This document shows, one piece after another, positions 55,927 through 63,931 of a stretch of 64,000 nt of DNA. Origin of the DNA: Sphingobium arseniciresistens. GTDB taxonomy: Bacteria; Pseudomonadota; Alphaproteobacteria; Sphingomonadales; Sphingomonadaceae. Position 1 is the stretch's first letter. Every line of letters begins with the position of its first letter. The position numbers were made by a program, and so were the translations under genes. The stretch is from contig JARFNK010000010.1 in assembly GCA_029167225.1 (NCBI GenBank), positions 62,001 through 126,000 of the forward strand, in the 5' to 3' direction. The notes under the pieces are model-generated. The model ran no database searches. It saw nothing but the letters and a program-made list of their open reading frames with translations, and had not been told where the DNA came from.

Positions 55927-56163
55927 ATGCCGAAAATGTCCGATAGGGAGCGGCTCGCCGATCTGGCCGAGAAGAGCCGCAAGCTGGCTGAGGAAATGGA
56001 AACGACGCGGCGGCGCGTGCGCGAACGCTATGGCGCGATCGTCACCGCGTTGCCGGTGGAGTCGATCGGGGAACGCGAGTTTCGCGAGGCGGTCGGGCTT
56101 CTGGTCAAGTTGGACGGGCAGACCGCGATTGCCGCGCTCAAGGCGGCGCTTCCCAAGTCCTGA
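55927..56163 (+). CDS. Small coiled-coil protein divergent from the relaxase operon
   Basis: A 78-residue charged helical protein (MSDRERLADLAEKSRKLAEE ... ETTRRRVRERYGAIVTALPV) followed by a short second domain (IGEREFREAVGLLVKLDGQT). ATG 55927 has GAGGAA; an ATG at 55912 is also in frame. The layout resembles small mobilisation proteins of the TraC/TraD type found beside oriT in alphaproteobacterial plasmids, but that is a guess from place and length. Confidence 0.65.
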   Translation: MPKMSDRERLADLAEKSRKLAEEMETTRRRVRERYGAIVTALPVESIGEREFREAVGLLVKLDGQTAIAALKAALPKS

Positions 56164-56282
56164 CCGGGGATGTCGTGGGCCACGACTATTCCCCCTGAGC
56201 GGGGATCGCGCGCCCTGTGCGCTCTCCCTTTTCTTGGGATCCTTGCCGCCGCGCCGTCAGGTGCGGCGGCGGCCTGTTGCAC

Positions 56283-56316
56283 AAGAAAAGCCGATGCGGC
56301 GCGAAGCCGCATCGGC
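56283..56316 (-). terminator. Rho-independent terminator of the DUF736-DUF2493 operon
   Basis: On the minus strand an 11-bp stem GCCGATGCGGC / GCCGCATCGGC with a 5-base loop (56290-56316) is followed by TTTTCTTGT. It lies 27 bases past the stop of the DUF2493 gene. Confidence 0.8.
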
Positions 56317-56342
56317 CATGTTCTGGCGGTTTGCGCGGTGGG

Positions 56343-57365
56343 TCAGGCGGCGAAGCGCCTGCGGGTCTTGGGCAAGGGCGTTGCGGCCTTCTGGCTGGCG
56401 CGCATGATGACATGCGTGGGCACGCGCCGTCCGCCCGACTTGGGGTTGAACAGTTCATATAGATGGTTCTGGATGCCGGAGCCTTCGCAAAGGATCGCCT
56501 CGATTGGCAGCAAGTCCAGAATGTCCCTGTTGCGGTCGAACGCGCGCTTCTTGCCTTTCCCGCGTCCTTGCAGATCGAAGCTGATGCAAAACACGCCGTT
56601 GCGGGCTGCCCAAGAGGCGGCGGAGGCATCTACTCCGGTGCGCTGGCCGGTGGTGACAAGCGCCATATGCGGGATACGGGCATGGATGACGTCCAGCCGG
56701 TTCCAGATGATTTCCCAATCGTGCCAGTCGGTAGGCCCGGATACGACGACGACCGGACCCTGCGGCTCGTATCGGTCGCGGCGCTTTTCGGCACGGGCGC
56801 GCAGGAAGTCTAGCGCGCTGATCTGGCTGGCGGTCGTGATGTGGGAGGCTTTGGAGCCTTTCGTCGGGGTCCATGCGCGGCCCGAACATGCCTGATACAT
56901 GGCGGCGGCATAGTCGCGCATGGCTTCGACTGCGGCGCGCTGCTCGGCAAGCGACTGGCATTCAAGTTGCTTGTCTTCAAGCTCCTTGTTGAACACTTCG
57001 CCGGGGTCGAGCCGCCGCGTCATGTCGCGGATAGTGTCGGCCAGGCGGTCTTCGGACCGTTCCAGTTTTCCGGCGGTAAAGTGGAAGCTGTTGACGAAAC
57101 CCCAAGCGATTTCCGGGGCGAGCGGGTCAAGCCGGGTGTCGGTCAACAGGTCGAACATGGCTGCAATGATGCCGCCACATTCCGCCTGTGCCGCGAGCGG
57201 GTCGGGCATGTAATGTTCGCCCGCATCCTCGCCGGGTTCGATGATGGTCAGGGGCAAGGGATCGCCGAACGAGGCTTCAAAGGCGTCCGTTGCCGTCATC
57301 TCCGCGTAGAGTTCCGGCAGGTCCGTAAAGCTGCTAATGCTGCGCTTAGCCGTGGTCTTGTTCAT
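56343..57365 (-). CDS. DUF2493 (SLOG-like) protein
   Basis: A 340-residue protein common on alphaproteobacterial plasmids. The N-terminal 190 residues are helical with an acidic start. The C-terminal part is the DUF2493 domain, a Rossmann-like SLOG fold: VVVVSGPTDWHDWEIIWNRL, MALVTTGQRTGVDASAASWA, KKRAFDRNRDILD and CEGSGIQNHLYELF. SLOG proteins bind nucleotides or their derivatives. In typical members the glycine-rich first loop reads GGRD; here it is SGPTD. Second gene of a two-gene operon. Confidence 0.85.
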   Translation of the reverse strand: MNKTTAKRSISSFTDLPELYAEMTATDAFEASFGDPLPLTIIEPGEDAGEHYMPDPLAAQAECGGIIAAMFDLLTDTRLDPLAPEIAWGFVNSFHFTAGKLERSEDRLADTIRDMTRRLDPGEVFNKELEDKQLECQSLAEQRAAVEAMRDYAAAMYQACSGRAWTPTKGSKASHITTASQISALDFLRARAEKRRDRYEPQGPVVVVSGPTDWHDWEIIWNRLDVIHARIPHMALVTTGQRTGVDASAASWAARNGVFCISFDLQGRGKGKKRAFDRNRDILDLLPIEAILCEGSGIQNHLYELFNPKSGGRRVPTHVIMRASQKAATPLPKTRRRFAA

Positions 57366-57446
57366 GGGTGCTTACTCCATTGATCTTGCATCGGTCAGGG
57401 TCCGGGGAAGCGTTCCAGCGCTCCCCCGGCCCGTCGTTGGCTTGGG

Positions 57447-57923
57447 TTAGAACGGGATTTCGTCGTCCAGCTTCTGGGTGGCGTCCGGCCCGACATACTC
57501 CCCGCCGTCATCAGCGGTGCTTTCCCCCATGCTGCCCGCGTTGCGGGGGCGTTCGTCGCGGTAGCTGTCACCATTCGAGCGCGTAACAGGCGCGAAGTCG
57601 TCCCGCCGCTTGGGCCTGCGCCATGCGACATTGAAGCCCTCTTCTCGCGTGCCGAACAACGCGATGGGGAGCGGTTCCGGCATCGATGGATCGTCGATGT
57701 TTCCCTGAAGGAAGATTTCGCCGGTCTTGTTCGATGTGGCTTCCCAAAGCGCCCCGATCTGAACCCAGCGGTTGCTGACGTTCTGCGCGAGGATTTCGTA
57801 AACCGGGGCTTGGTCGTTTTCGCTTTCGACCGAACGCAACCCCAAGCGGGGAAGATCGATCGTGTGCGTGGCAATCCAACCGAGAAGGCGGCCATTCTTC
57901 AAGTTAAACTCACCGATATTCAT
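57447..57923 (-). CDS. DUF736 protein with SSB-like C-terminal tip
   Basis: A 158-residue protein. Residues 1-110 are the DUF736 domain (MNIGEFNLKNGRLLGWIATH, NRWVQIGALWEATSNKTGEI, FNVAWRRPKRRDDF), a plasmid-borne family of unknown role. A disordered Gly/Ser/Asp tail then ends in QKLDDEIPF, nearly the acidic tip (DDDIPF) by which SSB recruits repair and replication proteins. Excellent Shine-Dalgarno AAGGAGTAAAGGAC. Promoter region with operator-like dyad at 58019. Confidence 0.88.
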   Translation of the reverse strand: MNIGEFNLKNGRLLGWIATHTIDLPRLGLRSVESENDQAPVYEILAQNVSNRWVQIGALWEATSNKTGEIFLQGNIDDPSMPEPLPIALFGTREEGFNVAWRRPKRRDDFAPVTRSNGDSYRDERPRNAGSMGESTADDGGEYVGPDATQKLDDEIPF

Positions 57924-58018
57924 GTCCTTTACTCCTTAATTTCTTGCTTCCGGGCCTTTCCCTTCCGCACCTTCTTTATACTTCCTCCGCTCCATTCCAT
58001 CTATGTGATTGTTTTCTT

Positions 58019-58037
58019 GACACGATTTCATCGTGTC
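58019..58037. promoter_or_regulatory. Perfect operator-like dyad upstream of the DUF736 operon
   Basis: GACACGAT-TTC-ATCGTGTC is an 8-3-8 perfect inverted repeat, about 95 bases before the DUF736 start. Size and placement suit a dimeric repressor. Confidence 0.6.
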
Positions 58038-58139
58038 TGGTGAGCCTGAGCCACAAAAGAGGACGCGATAGCGGCCCTCAATCAAGAAAAGCATGCCGGA
58101 GGCATTCCTGCCTGATCATCGGAGAACGAGGCCTGGCGC

Positions 58140-58395
58140 GTCGTTCATCGCATCCGGAGCCGCCTTTCGCCGGGGCTCAAGGGGCGGGACCGGACCGATG
58201 GCGCAAGGGACGTCGCGCTGCGGGCTTTAGAAGTTCTAGGAGATAAGAGGCCTGTCGACACCTTTGGATCAAGTAATTCCGTCGACAGGCCTCTTATCTC
58301 CTAGAACTTCTTGCCCGGAGGCAGCCCTTGCGACAGCGGTTCGGTTCCGTCACGCCGAGACACTGCGAAAGGTGGCTCTGGATGCGATGAACGAC
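58140..58395. repeat. Long palindrome with 31-bp perfect core
   Basis: Arms 58229-58259 and 58281-58311 are perfectly complementary over 31 bp around a 21-base loop. Pairing continues outward imperfectly: CGGGC/GCCCG just outside, CTTTCGC blocks, and an exact 16-bp outer match GTCGTTCATCGCATCC (58140-58155) with its complement at 58380-58395. Conservation is strongest at the centre and outer ends. No transposase is present; could be a MITE, an inverted duplication, or a structured single-strand site. Confidence 0.8.
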
Positions 58396-58602
58396 TTGGT
58401 TCGACGGTGATTGCGGGGTGCGGCGTCCTCGCCGCGCCCCGCGCCAAGGTGGCCGCATGCGCTTCGGATGGGGAGGCCGCCAACGGGTGCGAGAGACCAT
58501 GGGCAACCACGAATTGCGCCTGTCCGGGACAACCGGCGCGATTGTCCGCTTGTAATTTTGTTCGTAAAATGTTCTGATGCGCTCCGAAAGCATGGGTGCA
58601 TT

Positions 58603-58998
58603 ATGATCGAAAAATATCTCGCTGATTTCGACTTCAACCTGCCGCTCGATGACGCAACAGGTGACCCTGAGATCGTGTTCGTGCGCCGCAAGCTGGCGCA
58701 TGTTGCGCGGTCCGAAGGTCTCGACGGCGGCTATTACGAGGCGCAAGAGCTTGCAGAGGCGTTTCTCGACGCCGCGCGAGAGGCTAATGCACAAATCGTC
58801 GACGAGGAGAGTCCAGCCCGGCTGGGGCTTAGGGACATTCTCGATCGGGGCTCTCCCTACCAGCGGGCGCTGTTCGATACGGTTGCCGAACTCCCTCTCC
58901 CGGACGCTGCGTCGCATCTTTGCTGGCTCACCGATCTGATGAAGAGCCGGGCGGAGATGTTCCGTCCCGTGCAATCCGCGCGTCTGGCATCGAGCTGA
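58603..58998 (+). CDS. Hypothetical protein
   Basis: A 131-residue acidic helical protein (MIEKYLADFDFNLPLDDATG, EAQELAEAFLDAAREANAQI). No motif recognised and no strong Shine-Dalgarno; the frame is open upstream to 58411. One of the few rightward genes of the accessory region. Codon use looks like coding sequence. Confidence 0.55.
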   Translation: MIEKYLADFDFNLPLDDATGDPEIVFVRRKLAHVARSEGLDGGYYEAQELAEAFLDAAREANAQIVDEESPARLGLRDILDRGSPYQRALFDTVAELPLPDAASHLCWLTDLMKSRAEMFRPVQSARLASS

Positions 58999-59327
58999 TC
59001 GACCTCATTTGGGGTGCCCCAATAGCGGGTCCAGGCGCCCCCGCTTGATAATCTGAATTCCTGAACCCGGTTCGCTTGGCAGCAAACCGGGTTCTGCCTA
59101 TAGGAGCGCGGCCTACCGGTGGTGGGCCGGAGTGTCGAAACTCTGAACGATAGAGCTGGCTGCATGGCTTTTCGCGGCCGGATGGCCTGTGCGCATGTCC
59201 AGGCTGTTCGCAGCTAAAGGTTCAGGCACGCGTCTATCGTCGCGTTTTCGATCGTCCGGCTCAGGGGCCGGCACCCTCTCTGGTAGAGGGTGCCAGCCGG
59301 CTGAGCGATTTGAGGAAGGGCACGATC
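58999..59327. other. Gene-free stretch with two hairpins
   Basis: Two stem-loops are visible: GAACCCGGTT/AACCGGGTTC (59063-59072, 59085-59094) and GGCACCCTCT/AGAGGGTGCC (59270-59279, 59285-59294). The second lies 34 bases before a 52-codon gene and could shape its leader. Nothing else was recognised. Confidence 0.5.
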
Positions 59328-59486
59328 ATGAATCAGGAACCCGATGGTCTGACACGGGCCATTGCGTTGATGGAGGAGGCACTGGACCTCCTCGTTGACC
59401 CCGAGGACGGCGTGGTTGCCATGCGTCTGTCCCACGCTCTCGATCTTGCGCGGGAACGTCAGAACGCGAAGCACCGTTCGGTCTAA
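59328..59486 (+). CDS. Very small hypothetical protein (52 residues)
   Basis: A short acidic helical protein, MNQEPDGLTRAIALMEEALD then LLVDPEDGVVAMRLSHALDL and a basic end. GAGGAAGGG lies at good distance from the ATG and a stable hairpin precedes it. Likely real because of the leader and the amphipathic pattern; function unknown. Confidence 0.5.
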   Translation: MNQEPDGLTRAIALMEEALDLLVDPEDGVVAMRLSHALDLARERQNAKHRSV

Positions 59487-59522
59487 CTCACCGGCTTCTG
59501 GCCGGAACCATTGGAGATGCAG

Positions 59523-60026
59523 TCAGGCGTAGCCCGCGGCGACGCCCTCGGTGGGCACGGTTTGAATACGGACCTCTGAACCGAGGATCCGGGCAAACTG
59601 AGCGGTCGCCGCCAGGAGTTGCGACTGCCCAGTGAACATCTCGATCGTGTAGGCATCGCGGGCCAGCATCTCGCCATCTTCCTCGACCTGTTGGGTATAG
59701 GTCTTGGGCCAATGGCAGAGCAGCAGCCAGGGCCAACCGGGTTCCGATGGGCAATACTGGAAGAAGGTGATGCAGGTTGCGGCCAGGTGGCTCGGACGCC
59801 GCGCAAGCAGGTCGGGTGGGACGGGCTCAGACCGTTCGGCTGTCAGAAAAGTTTCGAGTTCGACCAACTCTTCCGCCGTCTCGACGATGATGGGATAAAA
59901 TCGGCCGAGCGGAAGAGACTCGCTGGCATAGTGGCGGGGAATGTCGATCAACACCACCACCGGCGCCGTCGGTAATGGAAAGGTATAGAGCCGTCTGCGG
60001 GCGGCGAGGTCATCTGTGAGACGCAT
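59523..60026 (-). CDS. Hypothetical protein
   Basis: A 167-residue soluble protein: APVVVLIDIPRHYASESLPL, a Trp/Cys-rich middle (CITFFQYCPSEPGWPWLLLC) and a helical end. No family recognised. AGGA lies 12 bases before the ATG. Belongs to a leftward series of small genes with individual ribosome-binding sites. Confidence 0.6.
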   Translation of the reverse strand: MRLTDDLAARRRLYTFPLPTAPVVVLIDIPRHYASESLPLGRFYPIIVETAEELVELETFLTAERSEPVPPDLLARRPSHLAATCITFFQYCPSEPGWPWLLLCHWPKTYTQQVEEDGEMLARDAYTIEMFTGQSQLLAATAQFARILGSEVRIQTVPTEGVAAGYA

Positions 60027-60296
60027 GATGAAGATCCTGATGCTGGAAGCAGCATGTGACGATCAATCGAAACTGCTGCTGGATTGAGCGGCATCTCGCG
60101 ATCCGCAGCCTTCCTCTGAAGACCGCCGCCTTCATCCATCCTCCCCCTCCCGCCAAAGGGCGCTTGAGGGATGCCGGCGATTGACGGACCTGTTGGGCTA
60201 CTGCTGGACTCCAGCGCATTCAGCATTCGGGGTCACCCTTGCGGCGCTGGACGTGTCCTTTCCTGTCGGCCTGTCCTCACCCGATCCAACATGCAC
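60027..60296. other. Gap between two leftward accessory genes
   Basis: 270 bases with no convincing gene; pyrimidine-rich around 60110-60160 on the plus strand. I see no strong hairpin or repeat. Confidence 0.4.
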
Positions 60297-60812
60297 TTAT
60301 GCGAGACCGATACGCGGACCTTGGAGGGATGTTGGATTGCTGATTTGCGCTGAAGGTGCCTCGCTCGGGTCCCCCTCGACTACCAGTGGCGGCACTCGAA
60401 CGTCAGCCGCATCGAAGTATGCGATGATTGCGTCCAGCGATGCGAGCTTTTCGACCGTGCCACGGTTGATCACGACAGTGTCGTCTTCATCCGCTGCGAA
60501 TGATACAGGTGCGCCATCGCCCGTAAACACGACACGTTCGGCTCCCCATTCGCCGGCATAGGCGCCGGACCATCTGGCGAAGACCAGGCGCTTTTCAACA
60601 CACCACGTCTCGAGCTTTTCGAACCGCCCCCACGCGACTTCATGCGCGTAGAGACTGAGCCGCGCACCGGCAACGCGATGATCAGGTTCGAAGGGTTCGC
60701 CGTCCCATTCAATTGACAGGCCTTCACTGGCAATGATCTCCGACAATTCGATATAGTCGGTCGCAGTGAGCGATCCGCCCAATTCGATCGACGCTGAAAC
60801 ACGATTGGCCAT
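60297..60812 (-). CDS. Hypothetical protein
   Basis: A 171-residue acidic soluble protein (MANRVSASIELGGSLTATDY, SYIELSEIIASEGLSIEWDG-type segment, then VVFTGDGAPVSFAADEDDTV). A near-perfect Shine-Dalgarno GAGGAGG lies before the ATG. No family recognised; might be an antirestriction or plasmid housekeeping factor, but nothing in the sequence proves it. Confidence 0.62.
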   Translation of the reverse strand: MANRVSASIELGGSLTATDYIELSEIIASEGLSIEWDGEPFEPDHRVAGARLSLYAHEVAWGRFEKLETWCVEKRLVFARWSGAYAGEWGAERVVFTGDGAPVSFAADEDDTVVINRGTVEKLASLDAIIAYFDAADVRVPPLVVEGDPSEAPSAQISNPTSLQGPRIGLA

Positions 60813-60823
60813 GGATATCCTCC

Positions 60824-61060
60824 TCAGGCGTGGTCACGATGAACATTGGCAGGGCTAGTGCTCTCTGCTTCAATCCATTCGGCCAAACTGTCGCCTTCAC
60901 CGTTGCAGTTGTCGCAGAATGTGCAGTCGTAGACGCCGGTGAGTGACCAGTCCTGCGCAGTGACATCCCACCGGGCGCTGGCATCACGGACGATTTCACT
61001 GCTTCCGCAGTTGCGGCAAACAGGACGGACCATTGCCTTGTTCGTAGCGTTCGTCGACAT
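60824..61060 (-). CDS. Small zinc-ribbon-like protein
   Basis: A 78-residue protein with two Cys pairs, CRNCGSSEIVRD and CTFCDNCNGEGD, about 30 residues apart: a treble-clef or zinc-ribbon pattern. AAAGGA precedes the ATG at 61060; the longer frame to 61228 is not supported. Likely binds zinc; partner unknown. Lies 11 bases upstream of the next leftward gene. Confidence 0.65.
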   Translation of the reverse strand: MSTNATNKAMVRPVCRNCGSSEIVRDASARWDVTAQDWSLTGVYDCTFCDNCNGEGDSLAEWIEAESTSPANVHRDHA

Positions 61061-61091
61061 CGTGGTGGTCCTTTCTTTGATCGGTCGATTT

Positions 61092-61280
61092 TCACGCGAC
61101 CTGGAGCAGAAGATTTTCATCGGGTTCGGGAGAGGTGCTCGTGACACGGAAGGGTTGCGTCGGATTGTTCGTCCGAACCACGAGCTGATAGCGGCCGGTT
61201 TCCCGGCGCCTCTGGACGGCGACGGCATAGGCGTGCTCGAACGAAGCGAGCCTTCCCCGTAGGGGCGAGTTGCGGGACAT
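61092..61280 (-). CDS. Small basic protein, hypothetical
   Basis: A 62-residue protein (MSRNSPLRGRLASFEHAYAV, then RYQLVVRTNNPTQPFRVTST) with AGGGAG before its ATG. Mostly beta-rich by composition. No family recognised. Confidence 0.55.
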   Translation of the reverse strand: MSRNSPLRGRLASFEHAYAVAVQRRRETGRYQLVVRTNNPTQPFRVTSTSPEPDENLLLQVA

Positions 61281-61360
61281 GAGATGCTCCCTGAATCGAG
61301 GGTGGCGAGATTGGTGGGCTGACCAAACTTCCGGCCGACCTAGGCGATGGTCCGGTCGGC

Positions 61361-61837
61361 TCAATGGTTGGCGGTTAGGATGTCGAGGGCCATGTGCAAG
61401 CCAGCTTCACCCGCGTCGTTCAGTATGATGGCGTCGGGATTGGCACGCAGCACGGCTAGGCGCACGTTGGCGCGGGCGTAGCGACCGAACGGATACTGAT
61501 AGATCTGCCCATGCTCGATCGTCACCAGATGGGTCTGCATCAGCTCGATCAGACGCCGATGTTCCAATGCCCGGTTCAGCAGCAGGCCGATTTCCCATTC
61601 CAGATCATGGTCGATGCGGACGCCATCGATGACGGGTTGCGGCCGGTTCGCCTTGAGCCAGGCGTTCACCTCGTCTTCCGTCGGGCGACCTTGCCGGGTG
61701 ATGAAGTCGGCGCCGCCAGTGCCGCTGTTACGGGCGCGAAAGGCAAGTTCGCCGTCGATCCAGACCTCCGCGGCGTAAGCGGTGGAATTGATCGAAAGCG
61801 CTTCGCTATATTCGATATTGCGCAGTTCGATTTGCAT
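61361..61837 (-). CDS. Hypothetical protein
   Basis: A 158-residue soluble protein. N-terminal beta-like segment (IEYSEALSINSTAYAAEVWI), then GADFITRQGRPTEDEVNAWL and a helical C-terminus. No motif or family recognised. It follows the DUF2958 gene at about 110 bases. Confidence 0.6.
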   Translation of the reverse strand: MQIELRNIEYSEALSINSTAYAAEVWIDGELAFRARNSGTGGADFITRQGRPTEDEVNAWLKANRPQPVIDGVRIDHDLEWEIGLLLNRALEHRRLIELMQTHLVTIEHGQIYQYPFGRYARANVRLAVLRANPDAIILNDAGEAGLHMALDILTANH

Positions 61838-61947
61838 GGCATCTGCCCTTGGCTATTGTCGGCGCTCCCACGGGCACGAGGGCCGGCACGCGATGCGGCC
61901 AGCCCCTCGGCTCGGGTTTGGAAAAAATGATCTTGCGGCGTGGACGC

Positions 61948-62292
61948 TCAGGCCGAGATATAGCCGGCGGCGACGGCTTCGCGGGCATATGCGCTGAGCG
62001 ACTGCTTGGGCTCGAACCAGAGGTCGCGTTCGATCGACATGCCGGTCGCGCCGAGGATATGCTGAAGCTCGGCAAGCGAAACGCAGCCAAGTTCCGGGCT
62101 GCCGACGCCAAGATCACATAAGCCGAACAGCATGTCCGGATCTTCGACATCCACCTCGGTGAGAAGCCAGGTCGCGTTGGCGTCAGGCGTGAACAGCTTC
62201 ACGACCGGCAAGGGGTCGATATCCTCGCCTTGAGCGGCGCGCCGGCCATTGGCGAGAAGGGCTCCGCGGATTTCGGCGGTAATGAGTTCCAT
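61948..62292 (-). CDS. DUF2958 protein
   Basis: A 114-residue protein matching the DUF2958 family found on conjugative elements: MELITAEIRGALLANGRRAA, PVVKLFTPDANATWLLTEVD, MLFGLCDLGVGSPELGCVSL and the C-terminal KQSLSAYAREAV. Function unknown; often encoded near antirestriction genes. Confidence 0.85.
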   Translation of the reverse strand: MELITAEIRGALLANGRRAAQGEDIDPLPVVKLFTPDANATWLLTEVDVEDPDMLFGLCDLGVGSPELGCVSLAELQHILGATGMSIERDLWFEPKQSLSAYAREAVAAGYISA

Positions 62293-62352
62293 GAGTCACC
62301 TCGTCGTAAGAGAAAGCGAGGCGCTGATCCGACCGATAACGGCCATCGCGCC

Positions 62353-62727
62353 TCACCGTCCCCGACCTCCTTCCCTCCATCGACTGGCCTGGATCATCGC
62401 GGCGCTGTCGATGGATGGGTCAGAGCGTTCGGCGAGGAAGACCGCGAGACATTGAGCGTCATCGTAATGATCGGCATCGCTGACGCAGGCGCGGGCGAGC
62501 CGGCGCCATGTGGCATCTTCGAAGTGGCTGGCTGCAAGACCGTAAAGGGCGTCGTCCTCGTAGGACTGTGCCGATTGCAGCGCGGCGGGAGAGATATTGG
62601 CCTCAGGATCGAAGGCCAGGATCGTCGCGGCCTCATATTCGGCTGCCGTAAGGGCGATGACGCAGGCAGCGAGGTGCTCGGGCACCGCAAGCGCGGCATG
62701 CTGCGGCAGGTGGACAGTGTTTGGCAT
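62353..62727 (-). CDS. Hypothetical protein
   Basis: A 124-residue protein rich in Ala and acidic residues (MPNTVHLPQHAALAVPEHLA, DDALYGLAASHFEDATWRRL). GGAGACC precedes the ATG at 62727; the longer frame to 62865 is not supported. No family recognised. Confidence 0.58.
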   Translation of the reverse strand: MPNTVHLPQHAALAVPEHLAACVIALTAAEYEAATILAFDPEANISPAALQSAQSYEDDALYGLAASHFEDATWRRLARACVSDADHYDDAQCLAVFLAERSDPSIDSAAMIQASRWREGGRGR

Positions 62728-62821
62728 GGACAGGTCTCCGGTCGGGCGACGGACATCCCGCCGCACGCCCTTCACCACCACCTTCCCTCCACGCGGCGGC
62801 ACGGCGGAATTCGGCGAACCA

Positions 62822-63367
62822 TTATGGCGCATGCGAGGAAATGATCCGGCTGGCCAGAACCGCAATCTCGTCGCGGTCCGCGGTCAGGGTGCAGTCGCCG
62901 GGCAGGACGACGGAATCCTCGGAGCCGATCCGGCCTTTGCTGATGAAGATCCGCCAAACGCCACGTCTGATTTCACCCTGCGTCCTCGGGACGGTGTCCA
63001 GGTGGAACAGATCGGCCCATTGGCGCCTGTCGGGATCATCGGAGATATCGGCCCAATCACCCAACATGCCCCAGACCGTATATCCGTCGATCGACGCATG
63101 ATGTTCGCGGGCCGCTCGGCGCTCGGCCTCCCGCCGCGGGGCTTCACGCCTTGATCGCGCTTTAGCCTGTTTCAAGCGGAGCGATACCAGTCCCTTTTCA
63201 AGCTGGTCGACGATCGTGGGAGCTAGAGTCGCCTGCCGGCCGGACAGAAGCCACGGCCGATCGCCCGATGGATGCGCCGCGCTGTGTCGCAGCAGGGTCA
63301 GGAGCGTGTCCAACTCGGTCCTGGACAAGGTGACTCGCAGGCCCGTGGTCATTGCCTGCGTTTTCAT
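62822..63367 (-). CDS. Hypothetical protein
   Basis: A 181-residue protein. Its middle has a basic helix (LRLKQAKARSRREAPRREAE) and the end reads GIVVLPGDCT-like (SEDSVVLPGDCTLTADRDEI). The ATG overlaps the stop of the upstream gene (ATGA), so the two are coupled. No domain recognised. Confidence 0.58.
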   Translation of the reverse strand: MKTQAMTTGLRVTLSRTELDTLLTLLRHSAAHPSGDRPWLLSGRQATLAPTIVDQLEKGLVSLRLKQAKARSRREAPRREAERRAAREHHASIDGYTVWGMLGDWADISDDPDRRQWADLFHLDTVPRTQGEIRRGVWRIFISKGRIGSEDSVVLPGDCTLTADRDEIAVLASRIISSHAP

Positions 63368-63837
63368 GACGAGACCGCGGCTGCGGCGCGGGCATCCAGA
63401 TCGGGACGGGTCGAGGCCTCCGACTGGACATCTTCGTCGCATGGCGGGGCCGGCTCCGAGAGCGTCCGGTCGATCGCGCGTCGGGCAAAATCCGATATGC
63501 GTTGCTCGTCATTGTAGACGCTGCCGGATGCCAGATCGAATGCGACCCGCTTTGCCTGGCTCCAATCATAGGCCTCGATACGGTAGGTCTCCGAGGCGAA
63601 GCGCTCTTGGCCGCTGACGAACTCGATCTCGACGGAGAAGATAGTCGGCTCGGTTGGAGCTGCCGCCAGCGACACTGCCTCGGCGCCCAGCAGGTCGCTT
63701 GCCGTGGTGCGGAGGCCGTCGATTTCAGGGTCGAAGTCTTCCCAATGCTCATCTTCCGGGCATTCGTCGACGAGATAGTTCGAGAGCAGGTCGTAGATCT
63801 GCTCAAGTACGCGATAGCGCGCGGCTGAGGTGGTCAT
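63364..63837 (-). CDS. Hypothetical protein
   Basis: A 157-residue acidic protein (VLEQIYDLLSNYLVDECPED at the start; YDWSQAKRVAFDLASGSVYN in the middle; Ala/Ser/Asp-rich end). AAAGGAATAGCC precedes the ATG at 63837. Family not recognised. Coupled to the next gene downstream. Confidence 0.58.
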   Translation of the reverse strand: MTTSAARYRVLEQIYDLLSNYLVDECPEDEHWEDFDPEIDGLRTTASDLLGAEAVSLAAAPTEPTIFSVEIEFVSGQERFASETYRIEAYDWSQAKRVAFDLASGSVYNDEQRISDFARRAIDRTLSEPAPPCDEDVQSEASTRPDLDARAAAAVSS

Positions 63838-63878
63838 GGCTATTCCTTTCGGGAGATGATCGGCGCGGGCGCGCCTAT

Positions 63879-63908
63879 GAGAAGCCCGGCGCGGTGGCCG
63901 GGCTTCTC
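63879..63908. terminator. Perfect GC hairpin between accessory genes
   Basis: GAGAAGCCCGGC (63879-63890), loop GCGGTG, GCCGGGCTTCTC (63897-63908): a 12-bp perfect stem between the partial gene at the edge and the gene at 63837. No T-run, so its role in termination is uncertain. Confidence 0.5.
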
Positions 63909-63931
63909 GCGTCGGTGGATGCTTGCTGGCT

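Larger units (their letters stand above)
57924..58602. other. 680-base gene-free region with operator dyad and long palindrome
   Basis: The part next to DUF736 is AT-rich and promoter-like (pyrimidine-rich on the plus strand, TATAC-like blocks near 57976). The perfect dyad at 58019-58037 and the long palindrome 58140-58395 fill most of the rest. Frames present across it read through the palindrome and do not look coding. Confidence 0.6.

Noticed and set aside
58294..58974. 226-codon leftward frame
   Set aside because: It overlaps the better supported gene at 58603 and reads through one arm of the palindrome; likely not coding.
60181..60561. 126-codon rightward frame
   Set aside because: Antisense to the gene at 60297-60812, which has a near-perfect Shine-Dalgarno.
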